Shown here one piece after another: positions 14,719 to 23,515 of a DNA stretch of 53,007 nucleotides (its first letter is position 1; each line of letters starts with the position of its first letter). The notes beneath the pieces were generated by a model. The model was not told the DNA's origin. It saw only the letters and a list, made by a program, of their open reading frames with translations, and did no database searches. The DNA lies in contig DIFQ01000146.1 of assembly GCA_002419215.1 (NCBI GenBank), positions 1 to 53,007 on the forward strand, in the 5' to 3' direction. The stretch is from Syntrophaceae bacterium UBA5744 (GTDB lineage Bacteria; Desulfobacterota; Syntrophia; Syntrophales; UBA2192). The translations under genes were made by a program, and so were the position numbers.

Positions 14719-17139
14719 TTATATGTCCAGGTTCGAGACGTACTGTGCGTTTCTGTAGATGAACTCCTTGCGCGGCTCCACCTGGTCGCCCATCAGCGTC
14801 GTGAAGATCTCGTCGGCCGCGAGGGCATCCTCCACCTTCACCTGCAGCAGGGTGCGCTTCTCGGGGTTCATGGTGGTCTCCCAGAGCTGCTCGGGGTTCA
14901 TCTCGCCGAGACCCTTGTAGCGCTGGATGGTCAATCCCTTCTTGCCGGTGTTCATGACGAACTCCGTGAGGGCCTGGAGGCTCTCGAACTGCCGGCTGCC
15001 CTTGTCCTCGTCGTCGTCCACGAAGACCGTGAAGGGCGCCTCCCCGAGGACCTTGATCTGGGACAGCAGGTTTCTCGCCTCGATGAACTTCGGCGAGGCG
15101 AAGAGGTCCTGGTCGATTGTCGTGGTCAGCTCGAGCCCGTCGCGGCGGATCGTGAAGACGAGGTTGTAGCCGCCGTGCTCGAGGTTGAAGTCCGCAACGA
15201 CCTGCACCACCTGATCCCCCAGCAGCCTGGCCACGCGCTTGCCCACGGTCTCGATGGCCACCTGGCTGCCGAAGTCGGCGGCCGTGAAGGAGGGGTCCGC
15301 GGCGAGAATGTGCATGACGTCGCGGTTCTTTTCCTCTTTTTCGAACTTCAGCAGGATCGTGTCGAGCCGCATGGCCCTCTGGATCAGGGTGGCGAGGCGG
15401 GTGCCAGTGATGGCGTTGCCGTTTCCCGATCCGACCCGGATCCGGCTGACGCCGTTCTCGAGGATGAATTTCTTCATCTCGTCGTCCGTGCTGATGTAGA
15501 GCTCGCGCTTCTTGTCGCCGATCTTGTAGAGCGGCGGCTGGGCGATGTAGAGGTAGCCGCGCTCGACGAGTTTTTTCATCTTGCGGAAGAAGAAGGTCAG
15601 CAGCAGGGTGCGGATGTGCGAACCGTCGACGTCGGCATCCGTCATGATGATGACCTTGTGGTAGCGCAGGCGGCTGATGTCGAGGTCGTCCTCGCTGTCA
15701 TCGCCGCTGCCGATCCCCACGCTGAGGGCCGTGACGAGGTTCTTGATCTCCTCGTTCTGGAGGATCTTGTCGAAGCGGGCCTTCTCGACGTTGAGGACCT
15801 TGCCCCGCAGGGGCAGGATGGCCTGGTTGCGCCGGTCGCGGCCCTGCTTGGCGGAGCCGCCTGCGGAGTCGCCCTCGACGAGGTAGAGCTCACTCTGAGC
15901 CGGGTCCCTTTCCTGGCAGTCGGCCAGCTTTCCCGGCAGGGTCGACACCTCGAGGGCGCTCTTGCGCCGCGTGAGCTCCTTGGCGCGCCGGGCCGCCTCG
16001 CGGGCCCTGGAGGCATCGAGGGACTTTCCGACGATCTGCCGGGCCACGGGAGGGTGCTCCTCCAGGTAGGTGGTGAGCTTGTCGTAGACGATGCCCTCGA
16101 CGAGGCCCTTCACCTCGCTGTTTCCGAGCTTGGTCTTGGTCTGCCCCTCGAACTGGGGCTCCCGGATCTTGACGCTGATCACGGCGGCCAGCCCCTCGCG
16201 CACGTCCTCGCCCTTGATCGAGTCTTTCCCGTTTTTCAGGAAGCCGTTCTGCATGGCGTAGTTGTTGATCGCGCGCGTCAGCGACGACCGGAACCCGCTC
16301 ATGTGGGTGCCGCCTTCGGTGGTGTTGATGCTGTTGGCGTAGGAAAAGACGTTCTCGCCGTAGGTGTCGTTGTACTGGATCGCCACCTCGGCGACGCAGT
16401 CCTCCTTTTCCCCCTCGATGTAGATGGGCTTTTTGTGGAGGACGCCCTTGTTCTTGTTGATGAACTCCACGAAGGAGACGATGCCGCCCTGGTAGTAGAA
16501 CTCGGCCTTCTCGTCGTTTCTCTCGTCGATGAGGGTGATGCGGATGCCCTTGTTCAAAAAGGCCATCTCCCGCATGCGGTTCGAGAGCACGTCGAAGCTG
16601 AACTCCGTCTCCTCGAAGACCTCGGGGTCCGGCGTGAAGATGACCGTCGTGCCCTTGCCCCGCGTTTTCCCCACTTCCTTGAGCGGCGACATCGGCACGC
16701 CCCGTTCGTAGGACTGCCGGTACACCTTCCCGTCGCGGCGCACCTCCAGCTCGAGGTGGCTCGAAAGGGCGTTGACCACGGAGACGCCCACGCCGTGCAG
16801 ACCGCCGGAAATCTTGTAGCTGTCGCGGTCGAACTTGCCGCCGGCGTGCAGTTTCGTCAGGACGACCTCGGCGGCCGATACCCCTTCCGTCTTGTGCATA
16901 TCCACGGGGATCCCGCGCCCGTTGTCGTCGACCTGGATGCTGTTGTCGACGCGGATCTTGACGACGATGGTGTCGCAGAAGCCGGCAGCGGCCTCGTCGA
17001 CGCTGTTGTCGACGACTTCATAGACGAGATGGTGGAGGCCGTCCTTGCCGGTGCTCCCGATATACATGGCGGGCCGCTTGCGGACCGCCTCGAGTCCGTT
17101 CAATACCTTGATGCTGTCAGCGCTGTAGGTTTCAGACAT
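14719..17139 (-). CDS. gyrB: DNA gyrase subunit B
   Basis: GyrB supplies ATPase and TOPRIM functions of gyrase. The 806-residue product has the GHKL ATP site (YEVVDNSVDEA, DNGRGIPVD, GGLHGVGVSVVNALS), the transducer, and the TOPRIM domain with EGDSAGGSAKQGRDR, PLRGK and the metal-binding DADVDG. It ends with the GyrB tail YKGLGEMNPEQLWETTM. The length matches the Gram-negative type with the insert in the C-terminal half. It is upstream of gyrA and downstream of dnaN in the minus-strand origin cluster; recF, often found between dnaN and gyrB, is absent. Confidence 0.98.
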   Translation of the reverse strand: MSETYSADSIKVLNGLEAVRKRPAMYIGSTGKDGLHHLVYEVVDNSVDEAAAGFCDTIVVKIRVDNSIQVDDNGRGIPVDMHKTEGVSAAEVVLTKLHAGGKFDRDSYKISGGLHGVGVSVVNALSSHLELEVRRDGKVYRQSYERGVPMSPLKEVGKTRGKGTTVIFTPDPEVFEETEFSFDVLSNRMREMAFLNKGIRITLIDERNDEKAEFYYQGGIVSFVEFINKNKGVLHKKPIYIEGEKEDCVAEVAIQYNDTYGENVFSYANSINTTEGGTHMSGFRSSLTRAINNYAMQNGFLKNGKDSIKGEDVREGLAAVISVKIREPQFEGQTKTKLGNSEVKGLVEGIVYDKLTTYLEEHPPVARQIVGKSLDASRAREAARRAKELTRRKSALEVSTLPGKLADCQERDPAQSELYLVEGDSAGGSAKQGRDRRNQAILPLRGKVLNVEKARFDKILQNEEIKNLVTALSVGIGSGDDSEDDLDISRLRYHKVIIMTDADVDGSHIRTLLLTFFFRKMKKLVERGYLYIAQPPLYKIGDKKRELYISTDDEMKKFILENGVSRIRVGSGNGNAITGTRLATLIQRAMRLDTILLKFEKEEKNRDVMHILAADPSFTAADFGSQVAIETVGKRVARLLGDQVVQVVADFNLEHGGYNLVFTIRRDGLELTTTIDQDLFASPKFIEARNLLSQIKVLGEAPFTVFVDDDEDKGSRQFESLQALTEFVMNTGKKGLTIQRYKGLGEMNPEQLWETTMNPEKRTLLQVKVEDALAADEIFTTLMGDQVEPRKEFIYRNAQYVSNLDI

Positions 17140-17219
17140 GTCTGGTTGTTTTCGCTCCTGTTTACAATAATCATCTTTTCAGGCTGTTCAAAAATGCCCG
17201 GATGCTGGTGCCTTAAAGA

Positions 17220-17325
17220 TAGAGGGTAAGAGGGTTTGAACGTGAGAAGGTTGGAGATGCTGGAAGTTGGAGTTTGGCTACTGGCCCATCCAACGTTCTT
17301 ACCCTCTCACCTTCTTACCTTCTCT
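17220..17325. repeat. Low-complexity inverted repeat between dnaN and gyrB (word set GGTGAGAGGGTAAG)
   Basis: Left arm 17220-17255 (GAGGGTAAGAGGGTTTGAAC...) and right arm 17288-17325 (ATCCAACGTTCTTACCCTCT...) are imperfect complements around a 33-base loop. CAGGCTGTTCA sits just upstream at 17181, as AGAGGCTGTTGA does next to two other copies. Confidence 0.8.
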
Positions 17326-17354
17326 TGTTGACCGGATACCCCGGTCGAAGACCG

Positions 17355-18473
17355 CTAAATTTTGAGCGGCATGACGATGCACATATACCCGCTGTCCTGT
17401 GCCGGCTTCACAATGGCCGGACGCAGGCCGCTTCGGATCTCCAGGGTGAATTTTTCCTCGTCGACGGCTTCGATGGCCTCGAGGAGGTAGCGGACGTTGA
17501 ACCCGACCTCGAGGTCGCCTTCCTGGTACTGGATCTCGACCTCGTCGTTTGCCTCTCCCACGTCCGGGTTGATGGAATTGAGGACCATCTTGCCCGGCTG
17601 GAGCCGGATCCGGACGCCGCTGTAGCGCTCGCTGGCCATGACGCTCATGCGCCTGAGGGCGTGGAGCACCGGGTCGCGGTCGAGTTCCACCAGGGTGCCC
17701 TTGTCTTTCGGGACGACACGCTTGTAGTCGGGGAACTCGGCGTCGATGAGGCTCACCTTCAGGATGACGCCGTCCTTTTTCAGGACACACATCCCCTTCT
17801 TCACCCCGAGCTCGACAGGGCCGTCCTTGTCCTCGACGAGACGGCGGATCTCCGTGATCCCCTTGCGGGGGATGATCATTCCCTTTTCGAACCCCTCGAC
17901 CTGCTCGACCTTCGGGTCGGCGCCCGCAATGGCCAGGCGGTGGCCATCGGTGGCCACCATTCTCAAGGTTACCGTCTCCTGTTCCTTCTCGGCCCTCAGG
18001 AGAACCCCGTTGAGGTTGACCCTGGACTCGTCGGTGGACATGGCAAAAAATGTTTTTTTGATCATGTCGCTGATCATGGCCCCGTCCACACGGATGAAAC
18101 CGACTTCCTCGTCGTCCATGATCTTCGGGAATTCCTCTGCCGGGATACCCGGAACCCTGAAATGGACCTTCCCGCAGTTGATCCCGACCCAGTTCGAATC
18201 CTCTTTTTTGAAGAGAACCGACTCTCCCTGGATTTCCCGGAGCATCTCGTAAAGCTTGCGGGCGGGCAGGGTGATCTCGCCGTTCTTGACGACCTGCGCC
18301 TCGTAGTCGGCAATCAATCCGATTTCACGGTCCGTCGCCACGATGCGGATCCGGTCTGCCTCTGCCCTGATGAGAACATTGTTCAGAACCGGCATCGAGG
18401 TGCGTCTGTCCACAATACCCAGGGTTTTCTGAACACCGCCCAGGAAAACGTCACGCTTCACACTGAATTCCAT
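17355..18473 (-). CDS. dnaN: DNA polymerase III sliding clamp (beta subunit)
   Basis: The 372-residue protein matches the beta clamp throughout: N-terminal MEFSVKRDVFLGGVQKTLGIVDRR, the conserved SMPVLNNVLI, ATDGHRLA in the middle domain and the family C-terminus YMCIVMPLKI, which carries the usual M-P-L/M-x-(I/L) ending near the partner-binding pocket. The clamp is a head-to-tail dimer that holds the polymerase on DNA. It follows dnaA with a 230-base AT-rich gap that may be part of oriC. AAGGAAA precedes the ATG. Confidence 0.98.
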   Translation of the reverse strand: MEFSVKRDVFLGGVQKTLGIVDRRTSMPVLNNVLIRAEADRIRIVATDREIGLIADYEAQVVKNGEITLPARKLYEMLREIQGESVLFKKEDSNWVGINCGKVHFRVPGIPAEEFPKIMDDEEVGFIRVDGAMISDMIKKTFFAMSTDESRVNLNGVLLRAEKEQETVTLRMVATDGHRLAIAGADPKVEQVEGFEKGMIIPRKGITEIRRLVEDKDGPVELGVKKGMCVLKKDGVILKVSLIDAEFPDYKRVVPKDKGTLVELDRDPVLHALRRMSVMASERYSGVRIRLQPGKMVLNSINPDVGEANDEVEIQYQEGDLEVGFNVRYLLEAIEAVDEEKFTLEIRSGLRPAIVKPAQDSGYMCIVMPLKI

Positions 18474-18589
18474 AAGCCCGTTTCCTTTCCGTCACTTGTC
18501 TGTTGGCGTATCCCTTCGAGGCCCTTCCCGTCTTGCCTTTTTTCCCGAATCGAACAGGCTCTACTTACTCTTAACTAAAGAAAAAAAAG

Positions 18590-18703
18590 AAGAGAACAGG
18601 ATTATTAGTAATAGGGGTTGTTAATTTGTGGATAGAACCAATCCTTCCATGATTTCGATGATCTGTATCCATCCAATCTGTTGATCATTCCTGTGGACAG
18701 CTG
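18590..18703. other. Candidate replication origin element between dnaA and dnaN
   Basis: The 230-base dnaA-dnaN gap is much richer in A and T than its surroundings. It carries TGTGGATAG (18627-18635, one mismatch to the DnaA box complement TGTGGATAA) and TGTGGACAG (18692-18700, weaker). Next to the first box lies TAGTAATAG followed by GGGG, resembling DnaA-trios plus GC cluster. No perfect box is present, so this is a candidate only; other origin parts may lie elsewhere. Confidence 0.4.
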
Positions 18704-20056
18704 TCAGCTCCTGTTGAGAGTTTCTTCAAGTTCCTTCACGGCAATCTCGATCTTCGGATCCTTTTCGAGAAGATCCTTGATTTTATTGTTTGCATAGATG
18801 ACCGTGGAGTGATCCTTTCCGCCTATTTTTGCGCCAATATCCGGAAAGGAGTGAGAGGTCAGTTTTCTTGCAAGATACATGGCAATCTGCCGCGGAATCA
18901 CGAGGTTTTTATTTTTTTTCTGCGACTTCAAGTCCGCGATTCGTATATTGAATTTTGCAGCCACCGTTTTCATGATCTCATCGACGGTGACCTCCGGTTT
19001 TTCACCCTGTTTGAAAAACTTTTTCAACACTTCCTTGACGAGATCCATGTCAATTTCCCGTCCCGTCAGGGATGCGTAGGCGCCGATCCGGATGATGAAA
19101 CCCTCTAGCTCGCGGATGTTGGATTCCGCTTTCGATGCAATATAATATGCCACGTTTTTCGGCAGGGAGATGTTGTTTTCGTGGGCCTTCTTGTCAACGA
19201 TGGCTACCTTGGTCTCAATCTCAGGCGGCTGGATGTCGGCAATCAATCCCCACTCGAAGCGAGAGCGAAGCCTTCCTTCCAGGTTAGGGATGTCTTTCGG
19301 GAACTTGTCGCTGGTGACGACGATCTGCTTTCCCGAATCGTGAAGGGTGTTGAAGGTGTGAAAAAACTCCTCCTGGGTTCTTTCCTTCCCGGCGATGAAC
19401 TGGATGTCATCAATGAGTAGAGAGTCAATATTCCGGTACTTTTCACGGAATTTCTGCATCTTGTCGTATCGGATCGAGTTGATCATCTCGTTCATGAACT
19501 CTTCGGCCGAGACATAGAGCACATTGGCCGAAGAAACGAGCTTCAACGTGTGCAGTCCGATGGCATTGAGAAGGTGAGTCTTGCCAAGGCCGACACCGCC
19601 ATAGATGAAGAGCGGGTTGTAATTCTTTGCGGGAGCCTCGGCAACGGCAACGGCCGCCGCATGGGCAAACTGGTTGCTGGGGCCTACGACAAAACGCTCG
19701 AAGTGATAATTGGGGTTCAACGACGGGTGAAATTTCTGGGATTGCTCCACCCTGTTTTCAAAGACGGGAGCGGCGACAGGGGCCGGCACTTCAACGGTCT
19801 TTTTTCCCTCGGCCGGCGTTTTATCGATGATGAATATCACGTTCATCTGCACCCCGGCCACAGAAGACAGGGATTCCTTGATGATGCCTTGGTAGTGATC
19901 AGTCAGCCAGTCCCTGAAGAAGCGGTTCGGCACCGACAGTTCGACATCGGCGCCATCCATCGAGGAAATGCGTACGGGGCTGATCCAGGTTTCGAAGTTT
20001 TGCTTCGTAACCTTTTCCTTAATGATATTAATGCCTTTTTTCCAGAAATGCTCCAA
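18704..20056 (-). CDS. dnaA: Chromosomal replication initiator DnaA
   Basis: DnaA is the AAA+ initiator that opens oriC. The protein has domain I (FWKKGINIIKEKVTKQNFETWI), a Pro/Ala-rich linker, the ATPase domain (Walker A GGVGLGKTHLL, Walker B SLLIDDIQFI, arginine finger region SRFEWGL), and domain IV with the DnaA-box binding helix GGKDHSTVIYA. Two starts are possible, both TTG: 20110 (468 aa) and 20056 (450 aa). I prefer 20056, because homology begins there and GAGGG lies just upstream. The longer start would translate through a DnaA-box-like sequence. It is followed by dnaN and preceded by parB. Confidence 0.96.
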   Translation of the reverse strand: MEHFWKKGINIIKEKVTKQNFETWISPVRISSMDGADVELSVPNRFFRDWLTDHYQGIIKESLSSVAGVQMNVIFIIDKTPAEGKKTVEVPAPVAAPVFENRVEQSQKFHPSLNPNYHFERFVVGPSNQFAHAAAVAVAEAPAKNYNPLFIYGGVGLGKTHLLNAIGLHTLKLVSSANVLYVSAEEFMNEMINSIRYDKMQKFREKYRNIDSLLIDDIQFIAGKERTQEEFFHTFNTLHDSGKQIVVTSDKFPKDIPNLEGRLRSRFEWGLIADIQPPEIETKVAIVDKKAHENNISLPKNVAYYIASKAESNIRELEGFIIRIGAYASLTGREIDMDLVKEVLKKFFKQGEKPEVTVDEIMKTVAAKFNIRIADLKSQKKNKNLVIPRQIAMYLARKLTSHSFPDIGAKIGGKDHSTVIYANNKIKDLLEKDPKIEIAVKELEETLNRS

Positions 20057-20089
20057 GTGACCCTCGGCGGCAAACAGTTTATGAACATT

Positions 20090-20098
20090 TGTTGATAA
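20090..20098 (-). promoter_or_regulatory. DnaA-box-like site in the dnaA leader
   Basis: TTATCAACA on the minus strand differs at one position from the TTATNCACA consensus and lies 34 bases before the preferred dnaA start. A site here would fit autoregulation by DnaA, but a single near-match is weak evidence. Confidence 0.3.
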
Positions 20099-20132
20099 GA
20101 TGCTACGCAAGAACTACGTTATTGATAATTCC

Positions 20133-20981
20133 TCACTTTGTCAGAAGAACTTCCAGAAGCCTGTTCAATTCATCGGGGGAGCCGAAGCGGATCTCGATGG
20201 AACCGCCGCGCTTCCTGGAGAGAATGTTGACTCGTGCCATGAGGCGCCTCGACAGGCGTTTCTCCAGCTCTGCCAGATGTTCGTCATGGACAGGCTTCTT
20301 TTTGACGGTTTTCGTTTTCTTCTTGCCCCGGGCGAAATCCTCGGCTTCCCGGACATTGAGTCCCTTCGAGAGAATGGCCTTGAACAGCCTGATCTGCTCC
20401 TCGGCGGACTCCAGGGCGAGGATGGCCCTGGCATGGCCGGCCGACAGGGTTCTCCTGGCAAGGGCCTCGCGGATCTCTTTCGGCAGCTTGAGCAGCCTCA
20501 GGGCGTTCGTGACGGTGGAGCGGTCCTTTCCCACGGTTGTGGAGATGGCTTCGTGGGAGAGGCTGAATTCGTTTATCAGCCTGTGGAAGGCCTCGGCTTC
20601 CTCCAGGGGATTGAGATTTGCCCTCAGGAGGTTCTCGATGAGAGAAAAAACCGCCGCATCCTGATCTCCCGCATCCCGGATGATGACGGGCACGTTCTTG
20701 AGGCCGGCTTCCTGGGCGGCCCGCCACCGTCGCTCGCCGGCGATGATCTCATAGCCCCCGTCAAACTTCCTTGCCACGATCGGCTGAATGATTCCGCTCT
20801 TGCGCACGGAAGCGACAAGGCTCTTGTGTTCCCCGGGGTCAAAATCCTTTCTCGCCTGGTAGCGATTTGGCACGAGCTCCTCGATGCCGCATGTCACGAG
20901 CAGCGGCTTGTCCCCGATCTTTTCCAGCAGGTCGGGGAACATGGCGCCCAGGCCCTTTCCCAGCGAGTTTTTCTTCAACAT
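20133..20981 (-). CDS. parB: Chromosome partitioning protein ParB
   Basis: ParB is a CTP-dependent clamp that loads at parS and spreads on DNA to aid origin segregation. From ATG at 20981, one base after the parA stop, it is 282 residues with the start LKKNSLGKGLGAMFPDL typical of chromosomal ParB; the longer frame upstream lies inside parA and is discarded. The CTP-binding box AGERRWRAA, the motif SLIENLLRANLNPLEEA and the helix-turn-helix (SLSHEAISTTVGKDRSTVTN) are intact. The C-terminal dimerisation domain follows a Lys-rich linker. A near-perfect parS lies at 40974-40989. Confidence 0.97.
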   Translation of the reverse strand: MLKKNSLGKGLGAMFPDLLEKIGDKPLLVTCGIEELVPNRYQARKDFDPGEHKSLVASVRKSGIIQPIVARKFDGGYEIIAGERRWRAAQEAGLKNVPVIIRDAGDQDAAVFSLIENLLRANLNPLEEAEAFHRLINEFSLSHEAISTTVGKDRSTVTNALRLLKLPKEIREALARRTLSAGHARAILALESAEEQIRLFKAILSKGLNVREAEDFARGKKKTKTVKKKPVHDEHLAELEKRLSRRLMARVNILSRKRGGSIEIRFGSPDELNRLLEVLLTK

Positions 20982-20982
20982 C

Positions 20983-21753
20983 CTAGGCTCTCCCGTCATA
21001 AAGGATTTCATGAGCCAGGTCCATATAGGCAACGGCCCCGCGGGACTTGACATCGTAGAGGATGATCGGGAGCCCGTGGCTGGGGCTCTCCGAGATTCTG
21101 ACATTGCGCGGGATCACGGTCTTGAATACCTTGTTGCCGAAATGGTTCCTCACCTCTTCAACAACCCGGTGTGAAAGCCGGTTGCGGACGTCGAACATGG
21201 TGAGCAGGATCCCTCCCAGGGAAAGCGACGGGTTCATCCGGGAACGCACGAGCTTTACCGTGTTGAGCAGATGCGCCAGCCCCTCGAGAGCGAAGTACTC
21301 GCACTGCAGCGGGATGATCAGGTAGTCCGCGGCCACCAGTGCGTTCAGGGTCAGAAAACCCAGGGACGGTGGGCAGTCGATGATGCAGTAATCATAGGGT
21401 GTCTGAAGGTTCTTCAGCAGTGCCCGCAGTTTCTGTTCCCTCTGCTCGAGAGAGACGAACTCGATCTCCACGCCGACGAGATCCTGGTTCGCGGGGGCCA
21501 CATCGAGCGCCGGGATCTGGGTCTTCACGATGACCTCGTCGATCGCGCAGCGCCCAATGAGGGCGTGGTAAAGATTCTTGTTTTCAATCGATGACTTGTC
21601 TATTCCAACCCCGCTGGTCGTGTTGCCCTGGGGGTCGCCGTCGATCAGGAGAACTTTCTTCTCAGCCGTTGCCAGGGATGCCGACAGATTGATGGCCGTC
21701 GTCGTTTTCCCGACCCCTCCCTTTTGATTGGCAATAGCTATAATTTTTTGCAT
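20983..21753 (-). CDS. parA: Chromosome partitioning ATPase ParA (Soj)
   Basis: The 256-residue ATPase has the deviant Walker A KGGVGKTTTAINLSASLA near its N-terminus, Walker A' LLIDGDPQGN and Walker B CIIDCPPSLGFLTLNAL. There is no N-terminal DNA-binding extension, so it is the chromosomal Soj type rather than a plasmid type Ia ParA. It drives segregation of parS-bound ParB by cycling on the nucleoid. It is cotranscribed with parB. Confidence 0.97.
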   Translation of the reverse strand: MQKIIAIANQKGGVGKTTTAINLSASLATAEKKVLLIDGDPQGNTTSGVGIDKSSIENKNLYHALIGRCAIDEVIVKTQIPALDVAPANQDLVGVEIEFVSLEQREQKLRALLKNLQTPYDYCIIDCPPSLGFLTLNALVAADYLIIPLQCEYFALEGLAHLLNTVKLVRSRMNPSLSLGGILLTMFDVRNRLSHRVVEEVRNHFGNKVFKTVIPRNVRISESPSHGLPIILYDVKSRGAVAYMDLAHEILYDGRA

Positions 21754-21904
21754 TCTTTATCTTGGAAACAGGATGTTTTGCCGGCTGGATGAAAGTTGGT
21801 CGATGCTAACACAAAAAGGGGGTTTTTAAAAGGAAATTTTAGGAAGGAAACACAACAAAATAATTTAATGATATTAAATAGTTAAAACAATCTCGGTCGC
21901 CGGT

Positions 21905-22564
21905 TCACCGGGGTTTATCCACAAGGATGATGTGCCGCTTATCGCCGGTCACGGGAAGTGTGAACGAGTAAATCCCAACTACTCGATATTTCTTACTTCC
22001 TGACGCATTCAGCGCCGCCGTTTCCGCTTCAAATCCGGGACCCTTCATGGCCGCCAGGGTCCCGCCCGGTTTCAGGAGGGGAATGCCAAGCTCCACGAGC
22101 TCGGGAAGCTTGAGTGTTGCCCGGGAAACGATCCAGTCATAGGAGGGCCGGGGATCTTTTTTCAGCAGCTCCTCGAGCCGGCAGTTCAGGACCGCCACAT
22201 CCTGAAGACCGAGCCTGCGAATCACCTCCTTGAGGAAGGAGCACTTCTTCCGGGATGCCTCGAGGAGGGTGACATGGAGGTCCTTGCGGAAAATCTTGAC
22301 GGGAATCGCCGGAAAGCCTGCACCGGAACCGATGTCGAGGAGGGTCCCGGGTCCTGCAGTCAGGCAGGGAAGCAGGGTAAGCGAATCGATGAAGTGGCGC
22401 ACGGGCAGATCGAGCTCCGTCCTCAGGGAGACGAGGTTCATTCGGGCGCTCCAGAGAAGAAGCGCCTCCCGGTAGGTCTCGAAGAGGGCGATCTGCTCCT
22501 GTGTCGGGTCGAGCCCCATCTCGCGGGCGGCTTTTATTAAAATGCTCCTGAAATCCTTTTCCAT
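21905..22564 (-). CDS. rsmG: 16S rRNA (guanine-527 N7) methyltransferase RsmG
   Basis: RsmG methylates N7 of G527 in 16S rRNA using S-adenosylmethionine. Signature elements are the SAM motif LLDIGSGAGFPAIPVKI, LLEASRKKCSFLKEV, SRATLKLPELVE and the Pro/Gly-rich KPGGTLAAMKG. I take ATG at 22564 (219 aa), because the longer frame to 22585 would run through an intergenic repeat and AAGG lies before the second ATG. The gene heads the rsmG-parA-parB-dnaA run; mnmG, its common neighbour, is not present, and trmJ diverges from it. Confidence 0.94.
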   Translation of the reverse strand: MEKDFRSILIKAAREMGLDPTQEQIALFETYREALLLWSARMNLVSLRTELDLPVRHFIDSLTLLPCLTAGPGTLLDIGSGAGFPAIPVKIFRKDLHVTLLEASRKKCSFLKEVIRRLGLQDVAVLNCRLEELLKKDPRPSYDWIVSRATLKLPELVELGIPLLKPGGTLAAMKGPGFEAETAALNASGSKKYRVVGIYSFTLPVTGDKRHIILVDKPR

Positions 22565-22592
22565 TTGCCTTAAGCCCTTAGCCATATGCCTT
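22561..22592. repeat. Low-complexity repeat (word set CCTTAAGCCCTTAGCCATATG)
   Basis: The run CCTTAAGCCCTTAGCCATAT followed by GCC at the rsmG start recurs in similar form at 26035-26066. Both lie in gene gaps. Confidence 0.5.
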
Positions 22593-22694
22593 CTTGGTGA
22601 TTACCAGACGACTCATCGGCGGGCAACGAAAAAGAAGGACTCCCCCCGGCCATCTGTGGTAAAATCGCGGCACTTCGCCCAGAGGTTTTCAGAG

Positions 22695-23429
22695 ATGGCT
22701 GCAGGCGTCCTGCTGGAGAACATCACTGTCGTGCTCAACAGGCCCAAATACCCGGGCAACATCGGATCCGTGGCCCGGTGCGCCAAGAACATGGGCATCG
22801 AGAATATCCTTGTCGTGGGCGAGACCGACTTCGACGAGGAAAAAATCCGCCAGATGTCGACACACCTTGCAGCCGACGTGGTGGATCGAATCCGCTATGA
22901 GAAGGACCTGCAAAAGGCCCTGGCCGGTTTCCAGTACATCGTGGCGACGACGGCCCGCATCGGCCGGGCACGGCCTGCTTTCCATACACCCCGGGAAGCG
23001 GCGGAAAAACTCGTGGGGATTTCCCGCAAGAACAGGGTGGCCCTGCTCTTCGGCCCCGAGGATGCCGGCCTTGCCAACGACGAGCTTCGATACGGCCACC
23101 TGCTGGTCCACATCCCCGTCTCGGAGCGTTTCCGTTCCATCAACCTCTCCCACGCCGTCATGATCCTCTGCTACGAGATCTTCACGGCCGCCTCCGGGCC
23201 GAAGAAGTTTGCCCCGCGGCTCGCCTCGTCGGGCGAGCTCGAGGGGATGTACGAGCACATCAGGGAGGTGAGCCTCCGGATCGGCTTCATCAACCCCCAG
23301 AACCCCGAGTACTGGATGACGAGCATCCGGCGATTCCTTTCCCGGGTCGAGCTCCGGTCGCGCGAGGTGAAGATCATCCGGGGGTTCTGCCGCCAGATAG
23401 ACTGGTTTGGCCGGAAACAAAATCCTTGA
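22695..23429 (+). CDS. tRNA Cm32/Um32 methyltransferase TrmJ-like (SpoU family)
   Basis: From ATG at 22695 the product is 244 residues of the SPOUT class. The knot motifs are PGNIGSVARCAKNMG, LLFGPEDAGLANDEL and FRSINLSHAVMILCYE, the classic three of the SpoU family. The N-terminal NITVVLNRPKYPGNIG and the overall length fit TrmJ, which 2'-O-methylates position 32 of tRNAs, better than RlmB or TrmL. A C-terminal helical extension (MYEHIREVSLRIGFINPQNP) is also TrmJ-like. The longer upstream frame overlaps the divergent rsmG start and is discarded. The next gene begins 87 bases downstream. Confidence 0.85.
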   Translation: MAAGVLLENITVVLNRPKYPGNIGSVARCAKNMGIENILVVGETDFDEEKIRQMSTHLAADVVDRIRYEKDLQKALAGFQYIVATTARIGRARPAFHTPREAAEKLVGISRKNRVALLFGPEDAGLANDELRYGHLLVHIPVSERFRSINLSHAVMILCYEIFTAASGPKKFAPRLASSGELEGMYEHIREVSLRIGFINPQNPEYWMTSIRRFLSRVELRSREVKIIRGFCRQIDWFGRKQNP

Positions 23430-23515
23430 CTTTCGGGCGCGGTCTGCGCCATTCTTCACCGAAGCGCCCTCGGGAATTCCATAAGCAAAAAGGGGGGTTG
23501 CAGGAGGATCGATTC

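Noticed and set aside
14644..17229. 861-codon open frame on the plus strand opposite gyrB
   Set aside because: Antisense shadow of gyrB with the same biased composition.
21915..21923. Perfect DnaA box TTATCCACA
   Set aside because: It lies in the last codons of rsmG, where GTGGATAAA encodes the family-conserved Val-Asp-Lys, so coding constraint explains it without an origin role.
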